Shown piece after piece: positions 27,314 through 34,153 of a stretch of 64,000 nt of DNA. Origin of the DNA: Rhizobium sp. 16-488-2b (GTDB lineage: Bacteria; Pseudomonadota; Alphaproteobacteria; Rhizobiales; Rhizobiaceae); assembly GCF_017741815.1 (NCBI RefSeq), contig NZ_JAGHMF010000007.1:372001-436000 (forward strand). The letters run 5' to 3'. Made by a program: the position numbers and the translations under genes. Numbering within the stretch: position 1 is the first letter of the stretch; each line of letters starts with the position of its first letter. The notes under the pieces are model-generated. The model saw nothing but the letters and a program-made list of their open reading frames with translations. It had not been told where the DNA came from and made no database searches.

Positions 27314-28477
27314 TTGTTTTCCATTTCCAAGCGCAGTGCAGTCGAGCCGTTTCACGCAATGGATGTTTTGGCGGAAGCGACGCGGCGGCGCGCAAGTGGC
27401 CGACCGGTGATCTCAATGGCCGTTGGCCAGCCCTCGCATCCGGCTCCCCGCGCCGCACTCGATGCTGCAAGGGCAGCGCTGGATGACGGCAGGATAGGCT
27501 ACACCGATGCGCTGGGGACTGTGAGCCTGAAGCAAGCGCTTGCAGCGAATTACCGTGAGCGCCACGGCCTAGACATCGATCCCGCGCGCATCGCGATCAC
27601 GACAGGCTCATCCGCCGGCTTCAACCTCGCATTCCTGTCGCTCTTCGATGCCGGTGATGCGGTTGCGATCGCCCGGCCCGGCTATCCCGCATACCGCAAC
27701 ATCCTCGGCGCGCTCGGCCTGCGGGTCATCGAGGTGCCCGTCACCGCCGAAACGCATTTCACGCTGACGCCCCAGAGCATCGAGGCGGCCCAGAAGAAAA
27801 GCGGCGTCCGCGTGAAGGGCGTTCTGCTCGCAAGCCCGGCAAACCCGACCGGCACGGTGACGGGCCGCCAGGCGCTCGCGGAATTGGCGGAATACTGTTC
27901 GGCCAATTCGATCGCCTTCATTTCCGACGAGATCTATCACGGCCTCACCTTTGCGGGCGAGGAGACGAGCGCGCTCGAACTGACCGATGAAGCCATCGTC
28001 ATCAACTCGTTCTCGAAATATTATTGCATGACCGGCTGGCGCATCGGCTGGATGGTGCTGCCCGATCGTCTCGTGCGCCCGATCGAGCGGGTCGCCCAAA
28101 GCCTCTACATCTCTGCGCCGGAGCTATCGCAGATCGCCGCGACCGCAGCGCTTGGCGCTTCCGCCGAGCTCGATGTCTACAGGGCAAGCTACGCCGCCAA
28201 CCGGGACTTCCTGATGCGGCGTCTCCCGGACATGGGCCTTACGATCGCCTCGCCGATGGATGGCGCCTTCTACGCTTATGTGGATGTGACGCGCTTCACC
28301 AACGACAGCATGGAGTTCGCCAAGCGGATGTTGACCGAGATTGATGTTGCCGCCACGCCGGGCCTCGATTTCGATCCGCTGGAAGGACATCGCGCCATGC
28401 GCATGTCCTACGCCGGCTCCGAAGCTGAGATCGCCGAGGCGGTCGATCGCATGACGGGCTGGCTCAAAGCGAGCTGA
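27314..28477 (+). CDS. Pyridoxal phosphate-dependent class I/II aminotransferase
   Basis: A 387-residue fold-type I aminotransferase. Family features: VISMAVGQPSHPAP, IGYTDALGTVSLKQALAANY, ITTGSSAGFNLAFLSLF, LLASPANPTGTV and the PLP lysine in NSFSKYYCMTGWRIGW. The first codon is TTG at 27314; it yields KRSAVEPFHAMDVLAEA, which matches the family N-terminus, whereas the ATG at 27359 would start within that helix. Substrate cannot be assigned. It is divergent from the DsbA-like gene. Confidence 0.9.
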   Translation: MFSISKRSAVEPFHAMDVLAEATRRRASGRPVISMAVGQPSHPAPRAALDAARAALDDGRIGYTDALGTVSLKQALAANYRERHGLDIDPARIAITTGSSAGFNLAFLSLFDAGDAVAIARPGYPAYRNILGALGLRVIEVPVTAETHFTLTPQSIEAAQKKSGVRVKGVLLASPANPTGTVTGRQALAELAEYCSANSIAFISDEIYHGLTFAGEETSALELTDEAIVINSFSKYYCMTGWRIGWMVLPDRLVRPIERVAQSLYISAPELSQIAATAALGASAELDVYRASYAANRDFLMRRLPDMGLTIASPMDGAFYAYVDVTRFTNDSMEFAKRMLTEIDVAATPGLDFDPLEGHRAMRMSYAGSEAEIAEAVDRMTGWLKAS

Positions 28478-28527
28478 TTTCAAGGCACTGCAGGCGTTTC
28501 CGGACTCATTTTCTGAGCGCCTTGAAA
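28478..28527 (+). terminator. Imperfect hairpin after the aminotransferase
   Basis: TTTCAAGGC directly after the stop pairs with GCCTTGAAA at 28519-28527, with a smaller internal CTCA/TGAG stem. No T-run follows, so if it stops transcription it is probably factor-assisted. Confidence 0.35.
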
Positions 28528-28546
28528 GAGCATTGTGAAGAGGGAG

Positions 28547-28565
28547 GCCGGCCATTTAGGCCGGC
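28547..28565 (-). terminator. Hairpin over the panE-like stop codon
   Basis: GCCGGCC and GGCCGGC form a perfect 7-bp stem with an ATTTA loop that includes the TAA stop of the minus-strand ketopantoate reductase-like gene. The following minus-strand bases (CTCCCTCTTC) are pyrimidine rich but not a T-run. Confidence 0.4.
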
Positions 28566-29559
28566 TTGCAGTTCTCGCGATCAAGCTGCGAAACCATCGC
28601 AAGCAAGGTTTCCGAAACCGGCGTCGGCACAGAAGTCAGCCTGCCGAGTGCCACGACCATGCCGACCAGCGGCGTGATCTCAAGCGCCTTTCCGGCAAGC
28701 AGGTCTTGCAGCATCGAGGTCCGGACAGGGCCGATCTGGCTGGCCTGCTCAAGGCGCTCCTCGACCGACATGCCCACATTGGCACCCAGCGCCTCGCCAA
28801 CGCCCTTGACCTCCTTCATCACCTTGCCGATCTGGTCGGTGACGGCCACGTCGGCCATGAGGTCGGACATGGTGGAGCGTGTCAGCGCGCTGATCGGATT
28901 GAACGACGCATTGCCCATCAGCTTGCTCCAGATGTCGTTGCGGATCTCCGGTGACAGCGTGATGTTGAGATCGGCCTTCTGCAGCAACGCCTGAATAGCC
29001 TCAAGATCGCTCGTGACCTCGCCGGAGGGCTCGCCTAGAATGAAACGTCCCTTGTTGCTGAGATTGATATGACCGGGCTGACTGACCTCCGCGCCCTGAT
29101 GCGCGACGCAACCGATGACGCGGTGCGGGCCGACAAGGCGCCAGAGCGCACCGCCTTCATCGAGCTCCTCGAATTGCAGTTCGGCGAATTCAGGGTGGTC
29201 GTCGCGGTGGAAATACCACCACGGAATGCCGTTGAGGATCATCAAGACGCGCGTATGGCCTTCAACAGCTTTGCCATGCCCTCGGCGGCGGCGCTGAGCT
29301 GATGTCCCTTGAGACCGGTAATGACCAGATCCTGCGGCGGAAGATCGGCCGGATTGTCCGTGGCCATTACCTTCACGTTGATCGGCGTCTCGGCGCCCGC
29401 TTCATGCAACGTCAGACCGTCGCGGCGGATGGCATCAAGATGCGCGCCGCGCGCGATGACCGACACCGTGACATCGCTTCCAAGCAACGCCGCGATCTTG
29501 GTCGCGATCATCCCGCCCAGCGCGCCGGCGCCAAAAATGCAGATGGTCTTGATGGTCAT
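28556..29559 (-). pseudogene. Ketopantoate reductase-like (PanE/ApbA) gene with one-base frameshift
   Basis: The NADPH-binding half is read from 29559 (KTICIFGAGALGGMIATKIA) to a stop at 29242, ending KGHQLSAAAEGMAKLLKAIRAS. The C-terminal half continues in another frame (28556-29245): ILNGIPWWYF, IGCVAHQGAEV and WSKLMGNASFNPISALTRST, the catalytic Lys/Asn/Ser region. Inserting one base near 29256 would give K-A-D-T-R-V-L-M-I-L-N-G, the expected junction, and a protein of about 334 residues, normal for PanE-like reductases. It is either a recent pseudogene or a sequencing/assembly error; both halves are otherwise well conserved. Many rhizobia carry paralogues, so pantothenate synthesis need not be lost. 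Confidence 0.85.
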
Positions 29560-29636
29560 GAAATCCTATCTCCGCAATCACTTGAAAGCGGTAGAGATAG
29601 GCCATCCGGCCTCGAAGGCGAATGATTTTTTGGTGT

Positions 29637-29849
29637 TCAGCGATCGCCCGGCAGCAACTCGCTGCGACGCAATTCGTCGATCGCGCTCACCGCGTCCTCT
29701 GCCGACCAGCCGGCCTTCAGAGCAGCGGAAATCATCCGCAACTCGGCCTCGGCCTCGATCTGCAGGAAGAGCGGCTCCAGCGCTTCCTGAGCGGTCACGA
29801 CATGGTCTTTCGGAGGGGCTATCGACTGGCTGGAAGCGAGCATAGGCAT
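29637..29849 (-). CDS. Small hypothetical protein, 70 aa
   Basis: Starts MPMLASSQSIAPPKDHVVTA and continues as an acidic two-helix protein (EALEPLFLQIEAEAELRMIS, GWSAEDAVSAIDELRRSELL). GAGGAG lies about 10 bp upstream of the ATG at 29849; the second ATG (29843) is an alternative. No signal peptide or membrane segment, and no recognised family. It lies alone between the broken panE-like gene and ftsZ2. Confidence 0.6.
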   Translation of the reverse strand: MPMLASSQSIAPPKDHVVTAQEALEPLFLQIEAEAELRMISAALKAGWSAEDAVSAIDELRRSELLPGDR

Positions 29850-30072
29850 CTGCGCGGTACTCCTCTCTTTTTGGGTAGGCGGGCTTTCTTTTTAGCTGGC
29901 TTGAATCGACCTAATGCGCCAACCTCAAAAAAGGTTCCGGATAAATTTTAGAAAAGCCTGCATCTTGTTCTTTCGCCCCGCCTCTGCCTTCTTGCGCCCA
30001 TAGGCTGATGCGCGATTCGGGTCCCGATAAAGCGGTAGAGCCCACGGAAGAATGCGCACGAAGGAGATTGCG

Positions 30073-31104
30073 ATGACGAACGCCAAGCCCGGGATTTCCG
30101 AGATGCGGCCCAGAATTTCGGTGATCGGCGTTGGTGGTGGTGGCGGAAACGCCATCAACAACATGATCGCGGAAAGCCTCGAAGGTGTTGAATTCATTGC
30201 CGCAAATACCGATGCGCAGGTGCTTGCCACGTCGAAGGCCTCGCGCCGCATCCAGCTTGGCGCGCATGTGACCGAAGGCCTCGGCGCCGGTTCGCTGCCC
30301 GAGATCGGCCGCGCCGCCGCTGAAGAATCGATCGACGAGATCATGGATCACCTGGCCGGCTCGCACATGTGCTTCGTCACCGCCGGCATGGGCGGCGGCA
30401 CTGGCACGGGTGCCGCACCTGTTATCGCACAGGCGGCCCGCAATGCCGGCATCCTGACCGTCGGCGTCGTCACAAAGCCCTTCACCTTCGAAGGCAACCG
30501 CCGCATGAAGACGGCAGATGCCGGCATCGAAGCGCTGCGCCAGGCTGCCGATACCGTGATCGTCATCCCGAACCAGAACCTGTTCCGCATCGCCGACGCG
30601 AAGACCACCTTTGCCGACGCCTTCATGACCGCCGACCGCGTGCTGTTTGCTGGCGTCGGCTGCATCACCGACCTGATCGTCAAGGAAGGCTTGATCAACC
30701 TCGATTTCGCCGACGTGAAGTCGGTCATGCGCGGCATGGGCCGCGCCATGATGGGCACCGGCGAAGCTTCGGGCGAAGAGCGCGCGATGAAGGCGGCGGA
30801 AGCCGCGATCGCCAATCCGTTGCTCGACGACATCTCGATGCGCGGCGCCAAGGGCGTGCTGATCTCGATCTCCGGCGGCTCCGACATGACGCTGTTCGAA
30901 GTCGATGAAGCCGCAAGCCGCATCCGCGACGAAGTGCAGGACGATGCCGATATCGTCGTCGGCGCGATCTTCGACCGCAATCTGGATGGCAAGTTCCGCG
31001 TCTCCGTTGTCGCCACCGGCCTCGATGGCGCTGGTGCCGGCGTCGCTCCTGTTCAGCAGGGCGCGACCATGGTCCCGGGCCTGCCGCCGCGCACGCTGCA
31101 GTAA
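30073..31104 (+). CDS. ftsZ2: Short second FtsZ (FtsZ2)
   Basis: A 343-residue tubulin-like GTPase. The nucleotide loop [14 protein letters not shown] (near 103-116), [14 protein letters not shown] at the start, NTDAQVL, and the T7 synergy loop [11 protein letters not shown] are intact, so GTP binding and hydrolysis look possible. The protein ends shortly after the C-terminal subdomain ([10 protein letters not shown]) and lacks the long linker and FtsA/ZipA-binding tail of ordinary FtsZ (over 550 residues in rhizobia). Rhizobia are known to carry such a short FtsZ2. AAGGAG at 30061-30066 sets the ATG at 30073; an upstream in-frame start at 30052 is less likely. No other division genes are nearby. 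Confidence 0.93.
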   Translation: MTNAKPGISEMRPRISVIGVGGGGGNAINNMIAESLEGVEFIAANTDAQVLATSKASRRIQLGAHVTEGLGAGSLPEIGRAAAEESIDEIMDHLAGSHMCFVTAGMGGGTGTGAAPVIAQAARNAGILTVGVVTKPFTFEGNRRMKTADAGIEALRQAADTVIVIPNQNLFRIADAKTTFADAFMTADRVLFAGVGCITDLIVKEGLINLDFADVKSVMRGMGRAMMGTGEASGEERAMKAAEAAIANPLLDDISMRGAKGVLISISGGSDMTLFEVDEAASRIRDEVQDDADIVVGAIFDRNLDGKFRVSVVATGLDGAGAGVAPVQQGATMVPGLPPRTLQ

Positions 31105-31130
31105 GCACAACAAAAACTTGGTCCGATCCG

Positions 31131-31162
31131 GCCGCGTGCTCCTGCGAGCGCGCGGCTTTTTT
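31131..31162 (+). terminator. Rho-independent terminator after ftsZ2
   Basis: GCCGCGTGCTC pairs with GAGCGCGCGGC (one G-U pair) across CTGC and is followed by TTTTTT. It is 27 bp after the ftsZ2 stop. Confidence 0.9.
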
Positions 31163-31298
31163 GCGTCTATTGGCCGCAACGTCCCGCCAATTCTGGAAAA
31201 ACCAGTCGGACGACCCTAGATCAAAAGGTGCCCCCAAGACGCCCCGGAATACATCCGAGGGCGCTTTCAATTTCAGACGAACATTTCAGGAAAACACC

Positions 31299-32147
31299 AT
31301 GTCTCAAGATAAGAATCCCGTCTGGTTCATCACCGGTTGCTCGACAGGCTTCGGCCGTGAACTGGCGAAACTCACCATCGCCCGTGGCTGGCCGACTGTC
31401 GTCAGCGCCCGCAACAAGGCTCGCGTCGCCGATCTCGTCACCGGCCATGAGGGCAATGCGCTCGCCGTCGATCTCGATGTGACCGATACCGCGCAGATCA
31501 CCGCCGCCGTAAAGGCCGCCGAGGAGCGCTTCGGGCGGATCGACGTCCTCGTCAACAATGCCGGCTATGGCTATCAATCGCCGATCGAGGAAGGCAGCGA
31601 CAGCGAGATCCGCGATCAGTTCGAGGCCAATGTCTTCGGCCTCTTCGCCATGACCCGCGCCGTTCTGCCCGGCATGCGCACGCGCCGACGCGGCCATGTG
31701 ATCAACATCACCTCGGTGGCCGGCTTCATCGGCTTTCCTGGATCCGGCTACTACTCGGCCAGCAAGCACGCGGTCGAGGGCATGTCGGATGCGCTTGCCG
31801 CCGAAGTCGCGCCGCTCCGCATCAAGGTCACCTGTGTCGAGCCCGGTCCGTTCCGCACCGATTGGGCCGGCCGTTCGCTGCGGCAGACCGAGAGCAAGAT
31901 CGCCGATTACGCGGAGACCGCGGCCGCGCGCATGCGTCAGACGGCCGGTTACAGCGGCCAGCAGCCGGGCGATCCAGTGCGCGCCGGCGAAGCGATCATC
32001 AAGATCACCGAGGTCGAGAAAGCGCCGCGCCATCTCGTGCTGGGCGAATTCGGCTATGGCGCAGTCACGGCCAAGCTGAAGGAGCGACTGGCGCTGATCG
32101 AGGAATGGAAGGATACCAGCCTCGGCGCCGATTTCCCTAAGTCTTGA
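31299..32147 (+). CDS. Short-chain dehydrogenase/reductase
   Basis: A 282-residue classical SDR. It starts MSQDKNPVWFITGCSTGFGR, with the NAD(P) loop T-G-C-S-T-G-F-G at 12-19, NNAGYGYQSPIEEG near 85-98, the catalytic Ser near 138 in NITSVAGFIGFPGSG, and YSASKHAVEG with the Tyr-Lys pair near 153-157. The Arg after the first loop (ARNKARVADL) suggests NADP(H) use. The ATG at 31299 is preferred to an upstream start at 31161 that adds non-SDR sequence. Substrate unknown. Confidence 0.92.
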   Translation: MSQDKNPVWFITGCSTGFGRELAKLTIARGWPTVVSARNKARVADLVTGHEGNALAVDLDVTDTAQITAAVKAAEERFGRIDVLVNNAGYGYQSPIEEGSDSEIRDQFEANVFGLFAMTRAVLPGMRTRRRGHVINITSVAGFIGFPGSGYYSASKHAVEGMSDALAAEVAPLRIKVTCVEPGPFRTDWAGRSLRQTESKIADYAETAAARMRQTAGYSGQQPGDPVRAGEAIIKITEVEKAPRHLVLGEFGYGAVTAKLKERLALIEEWKDTSLGADFPKS

Positions 32148-32191
32148 GGCTCGCGCTCTAGCATGAACAGGGTGCTGTAGAGGAGGATGTG

Positions 32192-32392
32192 ATGGTGAAG
32201 CTCGTCTATGGCCTTGAAGGCTTGTTGATCCTCGCCGGTCTGATCTGGATGGGGCAGGGCAGCGGCTATTTTCCGTATCCGGCCGAAAGCTTCATGATCG
32301 ACCAGACGCCCTGGATTTATTGGGGCGCGCTTGCGGTTGCCGTCGGCCTCATTCTAATCGTGCTGACCAAGAGCCTGCGCGGCAGGCGTTAA
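32192..32392 (+). CDS. Small two-helix membrane protein, 66 aa
   Basis: Begins MVKLVYGLEGLLILAGLIWMG and has membrane helices at about 5-22 and 43-60, joined by a short outward loop (SGYFPYPAESFMIDQTPWIY), with a basic end (KSLRGRR). AGGAGG at 32181-32186 fits the ATG at 32192; an immediately preceding GTG adds one residue. Function unknown. It follows the SDR gene by 44 bp and may share its transcript. Confidence 0.7.
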   Translation: MVKLVYGLEGLLILAGLIWMGQGSGYFPYPAESFMIDQTPWIYWGALAVAVGLILIVLTKSLRGRR

Positions 32393-32410
32393 GCGGCGCC
32401 CAAAACAAAT

Positions 32411-32451
32411 TCGCCGGCTGGAGGGGCCAGAAAACCCCCGCCAGCCGGCGA
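32411..32451. terminator. Bidirectional terminator hairpin
   Basis: TCGCCGGCTGG pairs with CCAGCCGGCGA, and the inner GGGG and CCCC also pair. It lies between convergent genes (the small membrane protein and the AP2-like protein). Flanking A and T tracts are short. Confidence 0.65.
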
Positions 32452-32472
32452 TAATCGATCGCGTGGAAGCGT

Positions 32473-32799
32473 TCAAGCGCGGCGCAGACGCGCCTCGGGC
32501 AGTTCAGGCCGGGTGCCGTCAGGCGCGCGCAGACCGCGATGCTTGCTGACGAAAATCCACTCGACATTGCCCGGCTCGAACGGCCGGCGCGGATTGCGCA
32601 GCGCCAGGCGGCGCTCGGACAGGCTGCGGGGCAGGGTGTCGATCATGTCGTTCATGAACGTGTCGAGACACTCTTTCCAGCGGGGCGAAACGGCGACATC
32701 GACGCCGCCGTAGCGATGAAAATCGGGGTGTTTGCGGGAGTAGCATGCGCCGATCATCCAGGCATGCTGCTGTTTCAGAAAACGCTCTTTAATGGTCAT
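32473..32799 (-). CDS. Small protein resembling an AP2/HNH-associated domain
   Basis: A 108-residue basic protein. The spacing HPDFHRYGGVDVAVSPRW ... FMNDM ... NPRRPFEPGNVEWIF resembles the region of phage and intron HNH/AP2-type homing proteins that reads HPxYxxYGGRGIxVCxRW ... FLxDMG ... YxPxNCRWA. The LDRIDN-type HNH catalytic stretch is absent (here LSERRLALRNP), so it would be a nuclease-dead relic or a DNA-binding protein. The start at 32799 is preceded by AAGGAATG. This is similarity by eye; function is unproven. Confidence 0.6.
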   Translation of the reverse strand: MTIKERFLKQQHAWMIGACYSRKHPDFHRYGGVDVAVSPRWKECLDTFMNDMIDTLPRSLSERRLALRNPRRPFEPGNVEWIFVSKHRGLRAPDGTRPELPEARLRRA

Positions 32800-33299
32800 T
32801 CGCAGTCTTTTTCATTCCTTGGCGTCAGCGACTCCCTAGCCGTCGAAGCGAGCGATGTTGATCGGCCGTTCCGCTGTCCAGGTGCCATCCGCACGCTGAT
32901 ATTTTGTTTGCAAACCGGCTGCCGATCAAACGATCGATAAGCGACCTGGGGCCGCCGCCGGTGCCTCTACACGAGTAGGAAAGGTGGCCGATTGAACGCC
33001 GTCGAAGCCTGAGCTGGGACGCCATTACGTTCGGCGACGTGCTACCTAGTCGACATTGATTGTTCCTTCAAGGATTTTCCTGAAACAATTTTGCATGGCT
33101 GCCAGTCGCGGCGAAAAAACGGTAGCAGCGCCCTCATCGGCTCGCGCCATGGGCGTGAATTTTGCTCGTGGCTGACTTGAGGCTGTATATGTCAGCCGAG
33201 GTCAGGGGATGCGAAGCCGAATGCGCTTGCGCGGCGAGGGAACGCTTCATAGGCTCGCTGCGTTGATGGATTCGTTCAACGCTTTTCAGTAGGAATCAC
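32800..33299. other. 500-bp gene-poor region
   Basis: No convincing gene above 30 codons is seen. On the minus strand, 32836-32913 can encode 25 residues from a TTG (ending ERPINIARFDG), too short to call. GGCTGAC at 33170-33176 and GTCAGCC at 33191-33197 form an inverted repeat with a 14-bp spacer. The right end must contain the promoter of the small gene at 33300. Confidence 0.4.
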
Positions 33300-33476
33300 A
33301 TGCGCGCTCAATCGAAGCCGTTCGTTGTTGAAATCAAGACTTCCCGCCGTACCGATCGCAGCAAGGAAAAATCCATCTGGGGCAATCTCGACCTCTCCGC
33401 CGTCGCGCAGGAAGTGGCCGATGACGTGCCGTTGTCGGCGGCGCCAGTGATCGCCGACGCGAAGAGCGCGCGGTAA
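33300..33476 (+). CDS. Small basic protein, 58 aa
   Basis: A 58-codon gene from ATG 33300 to TAA 33474-33476. The product begins MRAQSKPFVVEIKTSRRTDR, contains SIWGNLDLSAVAQEVADD and ends in an Ala/Pro-rich tail. TAGGA lies about 7 bp upstream. The FVVEIKxSRR followed by SIWGxLDLSAV pattern is one I associate with a small rhizobial protein of unknown function; this is recognition by memory. It has no signal peptide or membrane segment and is rich in Lys/Arg at the N-terminus. Confidence 0.7.
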   Translation: MRAQSKPFVVEIKTSRRTDRSKEKSIWGNLDLSAVAQEVADDVPLSAAPVIADAKSAR

Positions 33477-33584
33477 GCGTTCCGCGCTACGCTCCAGCGC
33501 TGCGTGATGCGTTAATCCAGCCATCCATGGCGAACCATCTGCCTCCTTGGGCGTTGTTTGAAAACACGCTGAAGGAGAAGATCG

Positions 33585-34070
33585 ATGCCAATCAACGATG
33601 ATGGAAAGAAGCCGCTGTCGCGCAGCGAGGACTATCGCGACTTCGAAGAGCGCAATATCGACGACGGCTGGCCCTATGCGGACAGAACGGACGCCGCGTC
33701 GGCATCGCCTGAAAATCGAGCCTATGGTGAAACGCCCGCCAATTTCGACAGCAGCGACAATCCAGGCTTCCGCATCGACGGCATAGACCGCGATGGCAAC
33801 GAGAACCGGCTGAAGGATTCGCTGCGCGCCGACACGATCGACCGCGATGACAGCGACGATCTCGAAGCGCGGGTCACCGAAAACATCGAGAACGTCCCCG
33901 AAGTCGACATCGACAGCATCGAGGTCCATGCTAACGGCCATGTCGTCACGGTCGAAGGCTCTGTCGAAACGATCGGTATCGCCCGCAAGGTCGAACTCGC
34001 CGCCTCCTCGGTAGATGGCGTCCACCATGTACGGAACAGGCTGCACACGACGGGTGTGGATGCGCATTGA
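33585..34070 (+). CDS. BON domain-containing protein
   Basis: A 161-residue protein. The N-terminal 85 residues are very acidic and low complexity (EDYRDFEERNIDDGWPYADR, Asp/Asn-rich), probably disordered. The C-terminal 75 residues form a BON domain: LEARVTENIENVPEVDIDSI, EVHANGHVVTVEGSVETIG and VELAASSVDGVHHVRNRL. BON domains bind phospholipids or polymers and often occur in stress proteins such as OsmY. No signal peptide is visible, so it is likely cytoplasmic. AAGGAGAAG precedes the ATG. Confidence 0.9.
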   Translation: MPINDDGKKPLSRSEDYRDFEERNIDDGWPYADRTDAASASPENRAYGETPANFDSSDNPGFRIDGIDRDGNENRLKDSLRADTIDRDDSDDLEARVTENIENVPEVDIDSIEVHANGHVVTVEGSVETIGIARKVELAASSVDGVHHVRNRLHTTGVDAH

Positions 34071-34095
34071 TAATTTGCGCCCTGCCTGCAACGAG

Positions 34096-34130
34096 AAAGG
34101 CCGCCCGCTTGGAGAAGCGGACGGCCTTTT
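34096..34130. terminator. Terminator between BON gene and nrdJ
   Basis: AAAGGCCGCCCGCTT pairs with AAGCGGACGGCCTTTT (one mismatch) across GGAG. T-tracts on both sides let it serve the BON gene and the convergent nrdJ. Confidence 0.85.
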
Positions 34131-34153
34131 CAATTAGCGTTCTCTAAAGCCGA

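Noticed and set aside
29911..31179. A 422-codon minus-strand open frame
   Set aside because: Antisense to ftsZ2.
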